A DNA stretch of 64,000 nucleotides from Merdivicinus sp050943495. GTDB lineage: Bacteria; Bacillota; Clostridia; Oscillospirales; Ruminococcaceae. Below, piece after piece: positions 39,310 to 47,629 of the stretch. The notes below the pieces were generated by a model. The model saw only the letters and a list, made by a program, of their open reading frames with translations, was not told the origin of the DNA and ran no database searches. Location of the stretch: the NCBI GenBank assembly GCA_050943495.1, contig JBMNPH010000002.1, forward strand, positions 186,001 to 250,000, written 5' to 3'. Each line of letters begins with the position of its first letter. Within the stretch, counting starts at the first letter, position 1. Position numbers and translations under genes: made by a program.

Positions 39310-40196
39310 CGGCGTTTTTCCTCCCATTCCTTGATTTGCTGTGCATCTTCATACATCGCGCAGTAACTTTCGTGACGGCTGGATGCAATTTTTCCTTCCG
39401 AAATCGCTTTCAGGACGGCACAGCCCTTTTCTACCCGATGGGAACAGTCTGGAAATTGACATTGATCTGCATATTCATCAAATTCTCGGAAACAACCGGC
39501 CAGTTCTTCCTTACGGATTCTACCGTATTTTTCAATTTCCACTGTGGAAAATCCAGGACTATCTGCTACCAGACCACCATTTGGAAGCTCATACAGTTCG
39601 ACATGACGAGTAGTATGACGTCCTCTGCCCAGTTTATCACTGATTTCAGCTGTTTGCAAAGAAAGATCCGGAATCAGCGCATTCATCAGAGTTGATTTTC
39701 CGACACCGGAATTTCCGATGAAAATACTGATTTTTCCTGCCAGTTTCTCCAACAATGGTGCATAATCTGTTTGTCCGGGAATGCTGCTGAATACCTGGAA
39801 TCCAGCATTGCGATACAGTTCTTGCAGCGCTGTGCTGTCCCCCAAATCTCCTTTAGTAAATACCAAAATAGGTTCGATTTCTTTTTTTTCGCAGACTGCA
39901 ATCAATTTGTCCAAAATCAGGGTATTTGGCTGCGGCTGCACTGCCGATACTACCATTACAGCAAAATCCAAATTGGCAGCAGGTGGACGAAGAATTTCAT
40001 TTTTTCTGGGAAAAATTTCTGTGATAACATCATTTTCCACAGACACCCGGTCGCCAACCAGAGGAGTCTTTCCCTCTTTTCGAAAGACTCCTTTCGCTTT
40101 ACACTCCAAATATTCCCGTTCATCTGTTAATACATAATAGAATCCGCTTAAAGCTTTTCGGATCATTCCTATCTTCATACCAGCGCCTTCTGTCAT
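39306..40196 (-). CDS. rsgA: Ribosome small subunit-dependent GTPase A
   Basis: The protein has up to 296 residues from ATG 40196, whose ATGA overlaps the prkC stop; ATG 40178 (MKIGMIRKALSGFYYVL) also has an AGAAGG site and is a plausible start. An N-terminal OB fold is followed by a circularly permuted GTPase, with G4 VFTKGDL, G1 FIGNSGVGKSTLMNAL and G3 DSPGF. The C-terminal zinc site is CQFPDCSH with HRVEKGC...CAVL nearby. It helps mature the 30S subunit. It sits between prkC and thiN in the conserved order. Confidence 0.96.
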   Translation of the reverse strand: MTEGAGMKIGMIRKALSGFYYVLTDEREYLECKAKGVFRKEGKTPLVGDRVSVENDVITEIFPRKNEILRPPAANLDFAVMVVSAVQPQPNTLILDKLIAVCEKKEIEPILVFTKGDLGDSTALQELYRNAGFQVFSSIPGQTDYAPLLEKLAGKISIFIGNSGVGKSTLMNALIPDLSLQTAEISDKLGRGRHTTRHVELYELPNGGLVADSPGFSTVEIEKYGRIRKEELAGCFREFDEYADQCQFPDCSHRVEKGCAVLKAISEGKIASSRHESYCAMYEDAQQIKEWEEKRR

Positions 40197-42292
40197 TCAT
40201 TTTCCTCTGGTGCATTATCCGGGGAATCTCCCCCGCTTATTTCCCCATCTGAAGTGTCGGAAGACGATTCTTCTGAACTTTCTGCTGGTTCTTCGGGACG
40301 ATCTGTTGACTCTGCTTCAGAAGGTTCGGATGGTTCCGGTGTATTTTGGAAGACATCCAAATGATAGCCGTCTGTTAATGTGGCAATATTTTCTTCGAAG
40401 TTCACCTCATAGGCAGCATATTTTTGATTATTGATGACAACAATTGCTTCCATTGTCCCCTGTCCAGTAATTTTTCCAACCCAGGTTGTATTCTGACCAG
40501 GATTGATTTTTTCCCGCAGAATTTCTTCTCCATTAACATATACGGATAAATCATATTCCTGATTGGGAAGTCCTTCTGGGAATGCAACAGTAATTGCTGC
40601 TTCCTTGGAGTAACCCGAGCCGTTACTTACCTTTAATACAATCGTCGAACCGCTCTGCGCATATTCATTTTGCGGCAGACTTTGCTCAATAACCGTACCG
40701 GGCTTCTCATCGCTATCTACTTCTTCAATCTGCAATTTCAAATCCAGTGCTTCCAGCTTCTGTTTAGCCGTTTCAATATCATAGCCAACCAACAACGGCA
40801 CCTTTACCACAGAAGAAATTTCTGCACGGCTTACATACAGAATCACCTGTGTCCCCTGCTCAACCTGCTGGCCTGCCGGCGGATCGGTCTTTATGACACG
40901 GTCAGCCTCTACTGTGGTATCTTTCTGGGTTCGGATAATGGGTTCCAATCCTAAATCTGCCAGTTTGTCTTCTGCTTCCCCGACATAGAGTCCGGTCAAC
41001 TCCGGTACCTCCAGTACTTCAATACCGGCGCTCACTTTGACCTGAATACGGCGATTCGTTTTGACCATGATACCCGGTTCAATACTTTGATAATAAATCT
41101 GCCCTTTGGGATATTCACTCAGATCGTTCTCAACTACTACGAAATGAAAGTCCTGATATTCCTCCATTTTCCGGACTGTATCATAGTCCATTCCGATCAG
41201 ATTCGGCATTGCAATTTCTCCGACCTTCTCTTCTCGGCCATAATAGAAAAATCCCATCAAAACCAGCAAGGCTGTAATCACACATGCGGCTGCTATACCG
41301 GTCAGAATCAAAATTGTCGGGCTTCTTTTCACGATTACTCGTTCTTCCGATTCCACATCTTCCTCTCCTTCCGTATTTTCTTCGGCTTGGATGGCATTTA
41401 CTGAACGAGTATAACGATTTGCCGGCGGTTCCTCCGGCATATACTTATATTCAAATACGATGTTGGGATTCTGCTTAAAGCGTTCGATTGCCTGAATCAT
41501 TTCGGTTGCAGAACGATAACGCATATTCTTATCTTTCTGCATTGCCTTTTCAGTAATCTCACAGAGGCCAGTCGGAACATCCGGCGCAATTTTCGAAACC
41601 GGAACCGGACGGGTATGGATATGCTTCATCGCCACCTGTTCCGGTGTTTCCCCATCAAATGGTACCCGTCCTGTCAGCATCTCATACAGCAGCACACCGA
41701 CCGAATAGATGTCGCTTTTTTCATCCGATTCCTCACCGCAGGCCTGTTCCGGGCTGATATAATGCACTGAACCAATCGCACGGTCATCCATGGAACGGAT
41801 ATCTTCTCTTGCAAAGCGAGCGATTCCAAAATCCATTACCTTAATTGTACCGTCCCGCAGCAACATAATATTCTGCGACTTAATATCCCGGTGAATGACT
41901 CCATTTTCATGGGCATGTTCCAATGCTTTCAAAATCTGCGTAGTAAAATGGACAGCATCTTTCCACCGGAGTTTTCCCTGATGGTTGATATACTGCCGCA
42001 TGGTGATTCCGTCGATATATTCCATTACAATATATTGCTCTGCACCTGTAAAATTTACATCGTAGACCTTCACTACATTGGGATGATCCAATACCGCAAT
42101 AACTTTGGATTCATTTCGAAATCGGCGAACAAACTCCTCATTTGTGAGATATTCTTCCTTCAGCAGCTTGATTGCTACTATTTTCTGTTCCAGTAGGTCT
42201 TTTGCTTCAAATACGTTTGCCATCCCGCCACTGCCGATCAATTTGATCAATTCATACCGTCCGGTCAAGCGTTTCCCTATATAATTCTCCAT
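40193..42292 (-). CDS. prkC: PASTA-domain Ser/Thr protein kinase
   Basis: The protein has 699 residues from ATG 42292, five bases after TTGGAGG; the TTG at 42304 is part of that site. The kinase domain covers about 1-265, with GSGGMANVF (glycine loop), VAIKLLKEEYL (Lys), HRDIKSQNIMLL and DFGIAR. A membrane segment near 329-353 (LILTGIAAACVITALLVLMG) leads to three PASTA repeats at about 360-555, then a beta-rich domain and a Ser/Glu-rich tail. PASTA repeats bind muropeptides; the kinase controls growth and spore germination in relatives. It is paired with the PP2C phosphatase 18 nt upstream. Confidence 0.96.
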   Translation of the reverse strand: MENYIGKRLTGRYELIKLIGSGGMANVFEAKDLLEQKIVAIKLLKEEYLTNEEFVRRFRNESKVIAVLDHPNVVKVYDVNFTGAEQYIVMEYIDGITMRQYINHQGKLRWKDAVHFTTQILKALEHAHENGVIHRDIKSQNIMLLRDGTIKVMDFGIARFAREDIRSMDDRAIGSVHYISPEQACGEESDEKSDIYSVGVLLYEMLTGRVPFDGETPEQVAMKHIHTRPVPVSKIAPDVPTGLCEITEKAMQKDKNMRYRSATEMIQAIERFKQNPNIVFEYKYMPEEPPANRYTRSVNAIQAEENTEGEEDVESEERVIVKRSPTILILTGIAAACVITALLVLMGFFYYGREEKVGEIAMPNLIGMDYDTVRKMEEYQDFHFVVVENDLSEYPKGQIYYQSIEPGIMVKTNRRIQVKVSAGIEVLEVPELTGLYVGEAEDKLADLGLEPIIRTQKDTTVEADRVIKTDPPAGQQVEQGTQVILYVSRAEISSVVKVPLLVGYDIETAKQKLEALDLKLQIEEVDSDEKPGTVIEQSLPQNEYAQSGSTIVLKVSNGSGYSKEAAITVAFPEGLPNQEYDLSVYVNGEEILREKINPGQNTTWVGKITGQGTMEAIVVINNQKYAAYEVNFEENIATLTDGYHLDVFQNTPEPSEPSEAESTDRPEEPAESSEESSSDTSDGEISGGDSPDNAPEENE

Positions 42293-42310
42293 AGAAACCT
42301 CCAAGTATGC

Positions 42311-43039
42311 TCAGCTTTCCACGATGACAACCGTAATATTGTCATGGCCGCCGCCCTGATTTGCCATCCGGATCAGAGTTTCTGCGGCTTCTTCAATTGT
42401 CAAGTCCTGCAGCACTCGTGCGATCTCTTCATCTGTACAAAGATTCGATAACCCATCTGTACACAGCAAAAGGCGATCTCCCGGATTTAATTCTACAGTG
42501 TGGACATCAATTTCAACGTCCCAATGCACTCCGACTGCTCGGGTAATTATATTTTTGCCGGGATGAACACGCGCTTCGCTTTCACTCAGTTCCCCGCGAT
42601 CTACCATCTCCTGTACAAAGGAGTGATCTCGCGTTAATTGAGATAATTCTCCCTCATGGAACATATATAGACGGCTATCACCGACATGTGCAACATAGGC
42701 GTGATTCTGATGCAGAAGAGCGGCTACCACAGTTGTCCCCATTCCGGAAAATTCGGGCTTTTCTTTTGCAGTTTGATGAATGGCATGATTTGCCTCCAGA
42801 ATCGCTTCCCGAATCAAAGTTTTGGCAGCATCCGCCCCCATGATTTCCTGGTACTTTTCACGTATCGTATCCGTTATCACAGTTTTTGCAATGGAACTGG
42901 CAGTATCTCCACCGCGCGCACCGCCCATCCCATCGCAAACTAAGGCAAGGCCAGCGCCGGTTCCCAGTGCAACAATCTTAAACGCATCTTGATTGGTATC
43001 TCGCACCATTCCAATATCTGTCTTTCCTACTATCCTCAA
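42311..43039 (-). CDS. prpC: PP2C-type Ser/Thr phosphatase
   Basis: This 242-residue phosphatase starts at TTG 43039 with AAGGAG eight bases upstream. The PP2C signatures are visible in order: TDIGMVRDTNQDAF, LALVCDGMGGARGGDTASS with the metal-binding DGMGG, FSGMGTTVVAALLHQNHAYV, HVGDSRLYMF, and LLLCTDGLSNL then GGGHDNITVVIV with the last Asp. It removes phosphates placed by PrkC. The pair is conserved across Firmicutes, between rlmN and rsgA. Confidence 0.96.
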   Translation of the reverse strand: MRIVGKTDIGMVRDTNQDAFKIVALGTGAGLALVCDGMGGARGGDTASSIAKTVITDTIREKYQEIMGADAAKTLIREAILEANHAIHQTAKEKPEFSGMGTTVVAALLHQNHAYVAHVGDSRLYMFHEGELSQLTRDHSFVQEMVDRGELSESEARVHPGKNIITRAVGVHWDVEIDVHTVELNPGDRLLLCTDGLSNLCTDEEIARVLQDLTIEEAAETLIRMANQGGGHDNITVVIVES

Positions 43040-43091
43040 AGCGATGATCTCCTTTTTGAATGGAATCGATTTTGATCTTCAAAATATATAG

Positions 43092-44123
43092 TTAATTTGG
43101 ATTTTCCGCTTCCCGTCGAAGCTGTCCACAGGCAGCATTGATATCAGCGCCCAATGTTCGACGAATGGTTGTATTAATTCCACGATCGTTTAGGACTTTC
43201 TGAAATGCATAGATCTGTTCGCGGGAACTCTTTTCATATCCAGCTTCTTTTACATAGTTGACCGGAATCAGATTCACATGGCAGAGCATTCCTTTTAGCA
43301 GCGAAGCAAGCTGCTGTGCTTGGGCGCGGCTGTCATTGACACCTGCAATCAATGCATATTCAAATGAAATCCGACGATGCGTTTGTTGGGTATAAAAACG
43401 GCATGCCTCCAGCAACTCTTCTATATCCCAGCGTCGGTTTATTGGCATTATTTCACTGCGCGCAGCATTGGTCGTGGCATGCAGCGATATGGAAAGGGTC
43501 AGCTGTAAATCGCGTTCTGCTAGATCGTAAATTTTATCCACAAGCCCGCACGTGGAGAGGGAGATGTGTCGATGGCTGAGATTCAGTCCGTTTGGATCGG
43601 ACACCAATTGCAGAAACCGCAGGACATTTTCATAATTATCCAACGGTTCTCCAATTCCCATCATAACAATACTCGATATTTTTTCACCAGTATCTCGTCC
43701 GGCAGTATATACCTGTTCCAGAATCTCGGATGCAGTCAAGTTTCGAACAAAGCCGGCTTTGGTGGAAGCGCAGAACGCACAGCCCATTTTGCAGCCTACC
43801 TGACTGGAAATACAAAGGGAAATTCCGTGTTCATATCGCATCAATACACTTTCGATATGTTCTCCATCTGATAATCGATACAAATATTTTATTGTCCCAT
43901 CCAACTGGGAAACGAGCTTCCGCTCAATTGACAAAGATGTAATCTCCGAAACCTCTTCCAATTTCTGGCGTAGTGATGCCGGTATATTCGACATTTCCGC
44001 AAAAGAGAGAACACGTTTTTGATGTAACCAGCTGAAAACCTGCCCGGCACGAAATTTCGGCTGTCCCAGCTCTGCCAGAAACTGCTGCAGTTCTGGAAGC
44101 GTCATACCTTTCAGATCGATCAT
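43092..44123 (-). CDS. rlmN: 23S rRNA (adenine-2503-C2) methyltransferase
   Basis: The protein has 343 residues from ATG 44123, nine bases after AAAGGAGG. This radical SAM enzyme methylates A2503 of 23S rRNA and A37 of some tRNAs. The motif is CKMGCAFCASTKAGFVRNL (CX3CX2C). MGIGEPLDNYENVLRFL and LTLSISLHATTNAARSEIMP are typical, and the C-terminal TIRRTLGADINAACGQLR holds the catalytic Cys of the dual-cysteine mechanism. It lies 25 nt after rsmB in the conserved order. Confidence 0.97.
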   Translation of the reverse strand: MIDLKGMTLPELQQFLAELGQPKFRAGQVFSWLHQKRVLSFAEMSNIPASLRQKLEEVSEITSLSIERKLVSQLDGTIKYLYRLSDGEHIESVLMRYEHGISLCISSQVGCKMGCAFCASTKAGFVRNLTASEILEQVYTAGRDTGEKISSIVMMGIGEPLDNYENVLRFLQLVSDPNGLNLSHRHISLSTCGLVDKIYDLAERDLQLTLSISLHATTNAARSEIMPINRRWDIEELLEACRFYTQQTHRRISFEYALIAGVNDSRAQAQQLASLLKGMLCHVNLIPVNYVKEAGYEKSSREQIYAFQKVLNDRGINTTIRRTLGADINAACGQLRREAENPN

Positions 44124-44148
44124 GCGGAAAGTCCTCCTTTCAAATAAT

Positions 44149-45471
44149 TCAGCGGCGCAGCATCCGCGCAATATAGAAACCATCAAATCGGCTTTCGCCG
44201 ACCGGCATCAAAGTTGCCTGTCCAACATCATTTCCTAGAATACCGGCTACAACAGGCGGCATTGGTGCTATGGTATAATCCGGATTCTTGTCCAGAAAAT
44301 CTTCCACAACCGCTTCATTTTCTGCCCGGCTGAGAGAACAAGTAGAATATACCAGAATTCCGCCGGATTTGACATAACGAGCTGCATTGGAGAGAATATC
44401 GCGCTGAATCGGCGGAAGGGCATCCAATTCCGCTTCCGTTTTCCAGCGAATTTCCGGCTTTCGGCGGATGACTCCCAGTCCGGAACACGGAACATCACAA
44501 AGCACACGATCCGCTAATCCTAAGGCTGAGTTATATTGGGAAGCATCTCCAGCAGCTGCATGAAGGCAGGAAATTCCTAAACGTTCAGCCCCTTCTTGGA
44601 TTAGGCGCACACGAGCCGGGTACAAATCAAACGCAAAAAGTTCGCCTTGATTTTTCATTTCCTGTGCAAGAACAAAGCTTTTTGACCCAGGTGCTGCACA
44701 TAAATCATAAATCTTCTCGCCGGGCTGTGCATCAAGTGCCAGAGCACAAAGCTGGGAAGCTGTATCCTGGACAGATACCATCCCATGACGAAAGGCAGTT
44801 TTCTCTGCAATGGCACCAGAGTGAAATACCTCCAAACAATTTGGGATTAGGCTGTCCGGATGGACTTCCACGCCCTCTGCTGATAAAGCATTCACTGCCT
44901 CTTCAACAGTAGCGCGCAGAGGATTCACCCGCAAATGAAGCGGCGGACGTCCTAAGCAAGCTCTTGCCAGTGCCGCCGCTGTTTCAAATGAATAATCTCG
45001 TGCCCACCGATGCAGAATGGACTGCGGCATTCCAGTTTCAATGCTGAGACGATAAAAATCATCTCCCTCCGGCAGATTCAATTTACATTGATCTCGCTGA
45101 AAATTGCGCAGAATTGCATTTCCAAAACCTGCAGCACTTCGTTTCCGGGATTTTTTGATCAAATTTACGCTCTCATTCACTGAAGCGGACTGCGGAATCC
45201 CAGAAAGATAGGCCAGTTGGTAAAACCCCATCTCCAATGCTATCAGTACCTCTGGATCCAGACTGGATATCTTCTTTTTTATATAACGAGAAATCATATA
45301 ATCCAACGTCAGCTTACGTTCCAGCACCCCGTAAAATAATGTAGCTGCCAGTTGGCGATCTTGCGGTGAAGGATTTTCTTCCCGCAAAACAGCATCCAAC
45401 GTCAGATTCGAGAAACTTCCGTTCCGCATCATTCGAAGCAGCGCCATATAGGCGATTTCTCTCGCTTTCAT
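44149..45471 (-). CDS. rsmB: 16S rRNA (cytosine-967-C5) methyltransferase
   Basis: The protein has 440 residues, and its ATG overlaps the upstream metallopeptidase stop as TGATG. An N-terminal NusB-like RNA-binding domain (about 1-140, with ASVNESVNLIKKSRKRSAAG) is followed by the SAM domain. That domain has YDLCAAPGSKSFVLAQEM (SAM loop), the active-site Cys in VLCDVPCSGLGVIRRKPEI, and the second in LVYSTCSLSRAENE. It methylates C967 of 16S rRNA. It precedes rlmN by 25 nt. Confidence 0.95.
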   Translation of the reverse strand: MKAREIAYMALLRMMRNGSFSNLTLDAVLREENPSPQDRQLAATLFYGVLERKLTLDYMISRYIKKKISSLDPEVLIALEMGFYQLAYLSGIPQSASVNESVNLIKKSRKRSAAGFGNAILRNFQRDQCKLNLPEGDDFYRLSIETGMPQSILHRWARDYSFETAAALARACLGRPPLHLRVNPLRATVEEAVNALSAEGVEVHPDSLIPNCLEVFHSGAIAEKTAFRHGMVSVQDTASQLCALALDAQPGEKIYDLCAAPGSKSFVLAQEMKNQGELFAFDLYPARVRLIQEGAERLGISCLHAAAGDASQYNSALGLADRVLCDVPCSGLGVIRRKPEIRWKTEAELDALPPIQRDILSNAARYVKSGGILVYSTCSLSRAENEAVVEDFLDKNPDYTIAPMPPVVAGILGNDVGQATLMPVGESRFDGFYIARMLRR

Positions 45472-46157
45472 CAGTCTCGATTGCGATTGCGTAATGCAAT
45501 CATTCGCAGGAGGTTTGCAAGCGCAGTCGCAAGTGCAGCCACATAGGTCATAGCTGCCGCAGTCAGAACCTTCCGGGCACCGCGAAGTTCATCCTCCTGC
45601 AGCATGGAATCGGATTCCAATGTAGCCATTGCGCGGCGGCTTGCATTAAATTCCACTGGAAGCGTAATCAACTGAAAAATCGTAACTGCCGCAAACAGCC
45701 AGATTCCGATATCTAATAAAACACCAAACTGAAAAATTAATCCCAATGCAAATAGTGGCCATGCGAGCTGTGAACCAATCTGCGTAACCGGTATAATCGC
45801 ATTTCGAATTTTTATAGGCAGATAATTGACATCATATTGAATAGCATGCCCGCACTCATGTGCTGCAACACCAATTGCCCCGATCGAGGCCACTTGATAA
45901 GTGCTATCTGAAAGACGAATAACATTCTCTTTTGGGGAATAATGATCCGTCAATTGACCTGAAACATGCTCAATCCGAATATGTTCCAACCCATTCCGAT
46001 CCAGAATCAAACGGGCAGCATCTGCCCCCGTCATACCAGAACGATTTAGAATTCTTCCGTATTTTGCATAAGTGCTTTTCAGTTTGACTTGCGCCCATAT
46101 TGTAAACAACAATGCTGGCACAATAAAATAAAGATAATAGATATCGAAATAAAACAT
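45471..46157 (-). CDS. YugP-like zinc metallopeptidase, membrane-bound
   Basis: This 228-residue protein starts at ATG 46157 behind AAAGGAG. It has an N-terminal membrane segment (YYLYFIVPALLFTIWAQVKL), the zinc motif HECGH in GVAAHECGHAIQYDVNYLPI near residue 119, and further membrane segments near 140-180 and 195-222. The family (DUF2318/YugP, peptidase of the HEXXH class) has no defined substrate. It is inserted between fmt and rsmB, where B. subtilis has none, a common arrangement in Clostridia. It is translationally coupled to rsmB. Confidence 0.92.
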   Translation of the reverse strand: MFYFDIYYLYFIVPALLFTIWAQVKLKSTYAKYGRILNRSGMTGADAARLILDRNGLEHIRIEHVSGQLTDHYSPKENVIRLSDSTYQVASIGAIGVAAHECGHAIQYDVNYLPIKIRNAIIPVTQIGSQLAWPLFALGLIFQFGVLLDIGIWLFAAVTIFQLITLPVEFNASRRAMATLESDSMLQEDELRGARKVLTAAAMTYVAALATALANLLRMIALRNRNRD

Positions 46158-46178
46158 GCAACGGCTCCTTTCGAATGA

Positions 46179-47105
46179 TCAGCCAAGGACTTCCGAATCG
46201 TTCGGTTTTCGTCCTCTCAAAAACTCCTGTCCGGACATTTTTCGCCCGCCTTCGTATTGAACCTGTTCCAACTCTACCGCGCCATCTCCGCAAGCTACTG
46301 TAAAGGTGTTCGAATCCAGCAGAGTTCCGGGAACACCATGTAGGTTATTTTTGCTCAAACGGCTGCGATAAATTTTAAGACGCTTTCCATGATAATAGGT
46401 GTAGGCACACGGCCAGGATGAAAGGCCGCGGATTAAATTATGAATCTGTTGTGCCGGCTTGGTAAAATCGAGCAAAGCCATTTCTTTATCGAGCATAGGT
46501 GCATGGGTAGACTGGCTGTCATCTTGCGGTTGTGGGCTAAGAGTTCCAGCTTCCATTTTTTCAAGAGTACGCAGCAAAACTTTTGCACCCAATTCGGCCA
46601 ACCGATCATGCAATTCATCAGCTGTTTCATTTTCACCGATTGTAATAGAATCTTTTTCCAGCATATCTCCGGTATCAATTCCTTCCGCCATATACATGGT
46701 TGTCACTCCGGTTTCTGTTTCGCCATTTATGATTGCCCATTGAATCGGGCCGGCGCCGCGATATTTGGGTAAAAGGGAGGCGTGAACATTGATACAGCCG
46801 TATTTTGGTAAATCCAACATCTCTTTGGGCAAGATTTTTCCATACGCAGCAGTGACAAGCAAATCTGCTTTACATTGAAGTAATACCTGCATTGCCTCCT
46901 CGTTGTTTCGAAGCTTTTGCGGCTGAAATACGGGGATTTGATATGACAAGGCAAGTTCCTTTACAGGTGGAGGTGCCATCTGATAACCGCGTCCCTTTGG
47001 CTTATCCGGCTGCGTAAATACTGCTGCAATCTCATGTCCACTATCGATCAGAGCCTGCAGACAAGGTACCGCAAAATCCGGTGTTCCCATGAAAATAATT
47101 CTCAT
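46179..47105 (-). CDS. fmt: Methionyl-tRNA formyltransferase
   Basis: This 308-residue protein starts at ATG 47105 behind TAGGAGG. It formylates initiator Met-tRNA using 10-formyl-tetrahydrofolate. MRIIFMGTPDFAVPCLQALI is the family start. VTAAYGKILPKEMLDLPKYG and NVHASLLPKYRGAGPIQWAI contain the catalytic Asn-His pair, and MYMAEGIDTGDML holds the Asp. The C-terminal OB domain starts near residue 205 (IRGLSSWPCAYTYYHGKRLK). It follows def by 12 nt, coupling formylation and deformylation. Confidence 0.97.
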   Translation of the reverse strand: MRIIFMGTPDFAVPCLQALIDSGHEIAAVFTQPDKPKGRGYQMAPPPVKELALSYQIPVFQPQKLRNNEEAMQVLLQCKADLLVTAAYGKILPKEMLDLPKYGCINVHASLLPKYRGAGPIQWAIINGETETGVTTMYMAEGIDTGDMLEKDSITIGENETADELHDRLAELGAKVLLRTLEKMEAGTLSPQPQDDSQSTHAPMLDKEMALLDFTKPAQQIHNLIRGLSSWPCAYTYYHGKRLKIYRSRLSKNNLHGVPGTLLDSNTFTVACGDGAVELEQVQYEGGRKMSGQEFLRGRKPNDSEVLG

Positions 47106-47117
47106 GAAACATACCTC

Positions 47118-47612
47118 CTATCGTTCTGTGCGATCAAAAAAGCGACGGCGTTTGGGACGTTCTGGCGGAAGCATTTCCTTCACATGATCCTTAAAAACGA
47201 TTCCATCCAAATGGTCAATTTCATGACAAAATGCCCGTGCTAAAAGGCCGGTTCCCGTATACTCAACCTCTTCACCATCACGATTCTGAGCTTTTACAGT
47301 CACTTCATTTGGACGTTCCACAATACCGAATTCATTCGGAAATGATAAACAACCTTCCGAATCTTCTTGCGAACCTCTTGTCTTAATGATGACAGGATTG
47401 ATTAATTCCAGCAACCCTTCCCCAACATCTATCACCACAACACGCTTCAAAATCCCGACTTGTACGGCCGCTAGACCGACGCCCTCATGCTGATACATTG
47501 TCTCTGCCATATCCCCTAAAAGGGTGGCAAGTTTCTGATCAAATTCTGTTACTTCACGGGACTTTTTCCGCAAAATTGGATCTTCCCCGGTTACTATTTT
47601 CCGCAATGCCAT
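47118..47612 (-). CDS. def: Peptide deformylase
   Basis: This 164-residue protein starts at ATG 47612 behind GGGGG. It removes the N-formyl group from new proteins. The three active-site motifs are present: GVGLAAVQVG (residues 44-53), EGCLSFP with the metal-binding Cys, and HEIDHLDG with the two His ligands and catalytic Glu. Length and motifs fit the Gram-positive-like short type. The extended basic tail (PERPKRRRFFDRTER) is slightly longer than usual. It lies 17 nt after priA and 12 nt before fmt. Confidence 0.97.
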   Translation of the reverse strand: MALRKIVTGEDPILRKKSREVTEFDQKLATLLGDMAETMYQHEGVGLAAVQVGILKRVVVIDVGEGLLELINPVIIKTRGSQEDSEGCLSFPNEFGIVERPNEVTVKAQNRDGEEVEYTGTGLLARAFCHEIDHLDGIVFKDHVKEMLPPERPKRRRFFDRTER

Positions 47613-47629
47613 GCTAAAACCCCCAGCAG